Positions 43,073-44,531 of a DNA stretch of 44,531 nucleotides are shown in pieces (the stretch's first letter is position 1; each line of letters opens with the position of its first letter). The notes below the pieces were generated by a model. The model was given only the letters and a program-made list of their open reading frames with translations. It made no database searches and was not told the DNA's origin. The position numbers and the translations under genes are program-made. Source of the DNA: Halalkalibacterium ligniniphilum (lineage in GTDB: Bacteria > Bacillota > Bacilli > Bacillales > Bacillaceae_D); NCBI RefSeq assembly GCF_000334155.1, contig NZ_ANNK01000162.1, positions 1 to 44,531 on the forward strand, written 5' to 3'.

Positions 43073-43107
43073 AAAAAACATCCAAGCCAATTTCTAATGG
43101 CCGGATG
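43073..43107 (-). terminator. Terminator of the MFS exporter gene, overlapping its stop codon
   Basis: CATCCAAGCCA (43079-43089) pairs imperfectly with TGGCCGGATG (43098-43107), with six T after it on the minus strand. The gene's TAG lies in the loop. Confidence 0.8.
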
Positions 43108-44524
43108 CTTTTTTGATTCCACTCGCTTCATCGATTTTTGATTTCTTCTCTAACAAATATGCTGCAGGTATAGTGAGAGCTGTTAACACGCCAATGATTA
43201 AAAATCCTTCATTGATTGCTTGCAAGCTTGCAGCTTCTAAAGAACCTGTTGCAGCCGATACTTGCCCGCGCCGAACTTCATAATATATGGAGATAAAGAC
43301 AATGCCTAACGCCGAGCTCATTTGCCTCAAGACATTCGTTAATGCAGATCCTCTTGAAATGGTTGGTTCCGGTATCGCGTTCATTCCAACCGTCGTAGCC
43401 GGCATCATAGTAAAACCTATACCTATCCCACGTATCGCCATCATGGCAAATATGAAAAAGAGGGTTGTCTCCAAATTCATCAACCCTAATGCGAGCGTCC
43501 CGGCTGCAGCAATCACCATTCCAGATGTAAGAACACCACTCACCCCTCGTCTGTCTAAGGTTCGACCACCAATTGACATGAAAATCCCTGAAAGGAGCGC
43601 CGACGGTAAAAACACGAGGCCTGTCATAATCGCCCCATAATGAAAAACTTGCTGGATTAAAAGAGGAATAAGAAAAACACCTGCAAATAAGCCGATTGAC
43701 GCAACCCCTGATACCCAAATGCTTAATGTATAAGCAGGCACGCGAAACAGGGTTAGATCAAGAAGGGGCTGTTCCACCCGCTTTTCAATTTGGACAAAGA
43801 CATACAGACAAAAGCTACCGAAGGCAAATAAGAGAAGATTTGGCAATGCAACAAGATGGCTCAATTCTGACATCCGACCAAATGTTAATAAGATAGCACC
43901 AACGCCAAGCGTAACAAATAGAAAGCCCCACCGGTCCAGCTTAATTTGGTTATTTATCATCGTCTTCGGAAGGTAAAAATAGGCAATAATTAACCCTGCC
44001 AACCCTACCGGAACATTGCACCAAAACAAATAGTGCCAGCTTGTCGTTTCAATGATAAACCCTCCAAGCGTGGGTCCAATAGCAGGGGCCACCATCGCCG
44101 CCACCCCCCAAATACCTGTAGCAAGCCCACGCTCTTGTCGAGGAAAAGCTTCAAAAATCAGCGCCATTGAAAGGGGCATCATGATTCCGCCACCAATGCC
44201 TTGCAAAGCACGAAAAGCAATCAAGGAGCTCAAATTCCATGAAAGAGATCCGAGAACCGATCCAGCAATAAAAAGCGCTAAACCAATTAAATAGACACGT
44301 TTTTTTCCGAAACGATCTCCTAGAAAGCCTGTTAATGGCATCGTCATTCCCATTGTTACCATAAAAATGGTGACAACCCATCCTATTGCGATAGCATCCG
44401 CCTCAAACACTTTCATCAACTGAGGCACAGCAGGATTTAGCATGCTGTTATTTAAAATCATTGTGAAAGATCCAAGCAGGACAGAGACAACCACCATCCA
44501 CTTAGCTGGTATTTTCCCGAACAT
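43094..44524 (-). CDS. DHA2 (14-helix) MFS multidrug exporter, EmrB/QacA type
   Basis: The 476-residue protein has about 14 membrane helices. The DHA2 signatures GFLGDRFGKKRVYLIGL (motif A) and ALQGIGGGIMMPLSMALI are present, followed by the motif C region GIWGVAAMVAPAIGPTLGGF. Such proteins export drugs or toxic compounds by proton antiport; the substrate is unknown. The first ATG is seven bases from the window end and no ribosome site is visible in those seven bases, so the true start may lie outside. No regulator is visible beside it. Confidence 0.92.
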   Translation of the reverse strand: MFGKIPAKWMVVVSVLLGSFTMILNNSMLNPAVPQLMKVFEADAIAIGWVVTIFMVTMGMTMPLTGFLGDRFGKKRVYLIGLALFIAGSVLGSLSWNLSSLIAFRALQGIGGGIMMPLSMALIFEAFPRQERGLATGIWGVAAMVAPAIGPTLGGFIIETTSWHYLFWCNVPVGLAGLIIAYFYLPKTMINNQIKLDRWGFLFVTLGVGAILLTFGRMSELSHLVALPNLLLFAFGSFCLYVFVQIEKRVEQPLLDLTLFRVPAYTLSIWVSGVASIGLFAGVFLIPLLIQQVFHYGAIMTGLVFLPSALLSGIFMSIGGRTLDRRGVSGVLTSGMVIAAAGTLALGLMNLETTLFFIFAMMAIRGIGIGFTMMPATTVGMNAIPEPTISRGSALTNVLRQMSSALGIVFISIYYEVRRGQVSAATGSLEAASLQAINEGFLIIGVLTALTIPAAYLLEKKSKIDEASGIKKASGH

Positions 44525-44531
44525 GCGACTC

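Overview
The window looks like chromosomal DNA of a low-GC, endospore-forming Bacillaceae, probably a soil, saline or alkaline-habitat relative of Bacillus/Alkalihalobacillus. The evidence is the spore-coat operon cotJABC, a CIRCE-controlled groESL next to ydiL-ydiK as in B. subtilis, TnrA-, Rex- and CsoR-type operators, a CydS-containing bd oxidase, and strong AGGAGG-type ribosome binding sites. Most genes lie on the minus strand. No rRNA, tRNA or CRISPR array was seen.

Layout. (1) 690-5312: a cyanate-use operon reading cynS, NrtA/CmpA-type binding protein, permease, ATPase, tatA, tatC. It is preceded by a near-consensus TnrA box centred about 50 bp upstream of the predicted transcription start. 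The binding protein has a twin-arginine lipoprotein signal behind an unusual His-rich extension, so the tatAC pair may serve it. (2) 5863-9678: an R2-like ligand-binding oxidase (R2lox) with a textbook -24/-12 sigma-54 promoter, next to a CBS-PAS-AAA-Fis sigma-54 activator and a soluble chemoreceptor-like protein. (3) 10110-20542: an ectoine/hydroxyectoine catabolic cluster (eutB-pucR, then doeA/eutD-eutC-PLP lyase-M20 deacylase-homoserine dehydrogenase-aldehyde dehydrogenase). It has no DoeB-type deacetylase and no DoeD-type aminotransferase, so the lower pathway appears to differ from the known one. (4) 20560-24260: a PuuD-like hydrolase, a zinc alcohol dehydrogenase, two copies of a 33-residue membrane protein with conserved leaders, and a decayed IS200-type transposase. 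(5) 24278-25827: formamidase fmdA-fmdB.

(6) 26418-29610: a decayed mobile island lying against the 3' end of groEL. It is flanked by two integrase remnants and carries an XRE regulator, an orphan HsdR-N-like nuclease and phage debris. (7) 29699-32876: groEL, groES, ydiL, ydiK. (8) 32945-36089: copper homeostasis, with copZ and copA-csoR each having its own CsoR-type operator. (9) 36298-37383: cotJABC. (10) 38032-39762: a GAF-GGDEF-EAL protein. (11) 40149-42946: cydA-cydB-cydS with a Rex box. (12) 43094-44524: a DHA2-type multidrug exporter, possibly running off the window edge.

A shared theme is nitrogen scavenging: cyanate, formamide and ectoine all yield ammonia. The two most interesting points are the sigma-54/R2lox unit and the TnrA-cyanate-Tat operon; the non-canonical ectoine route comes next. 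All functions are inferred from sequence recognition alone; no database search was run.
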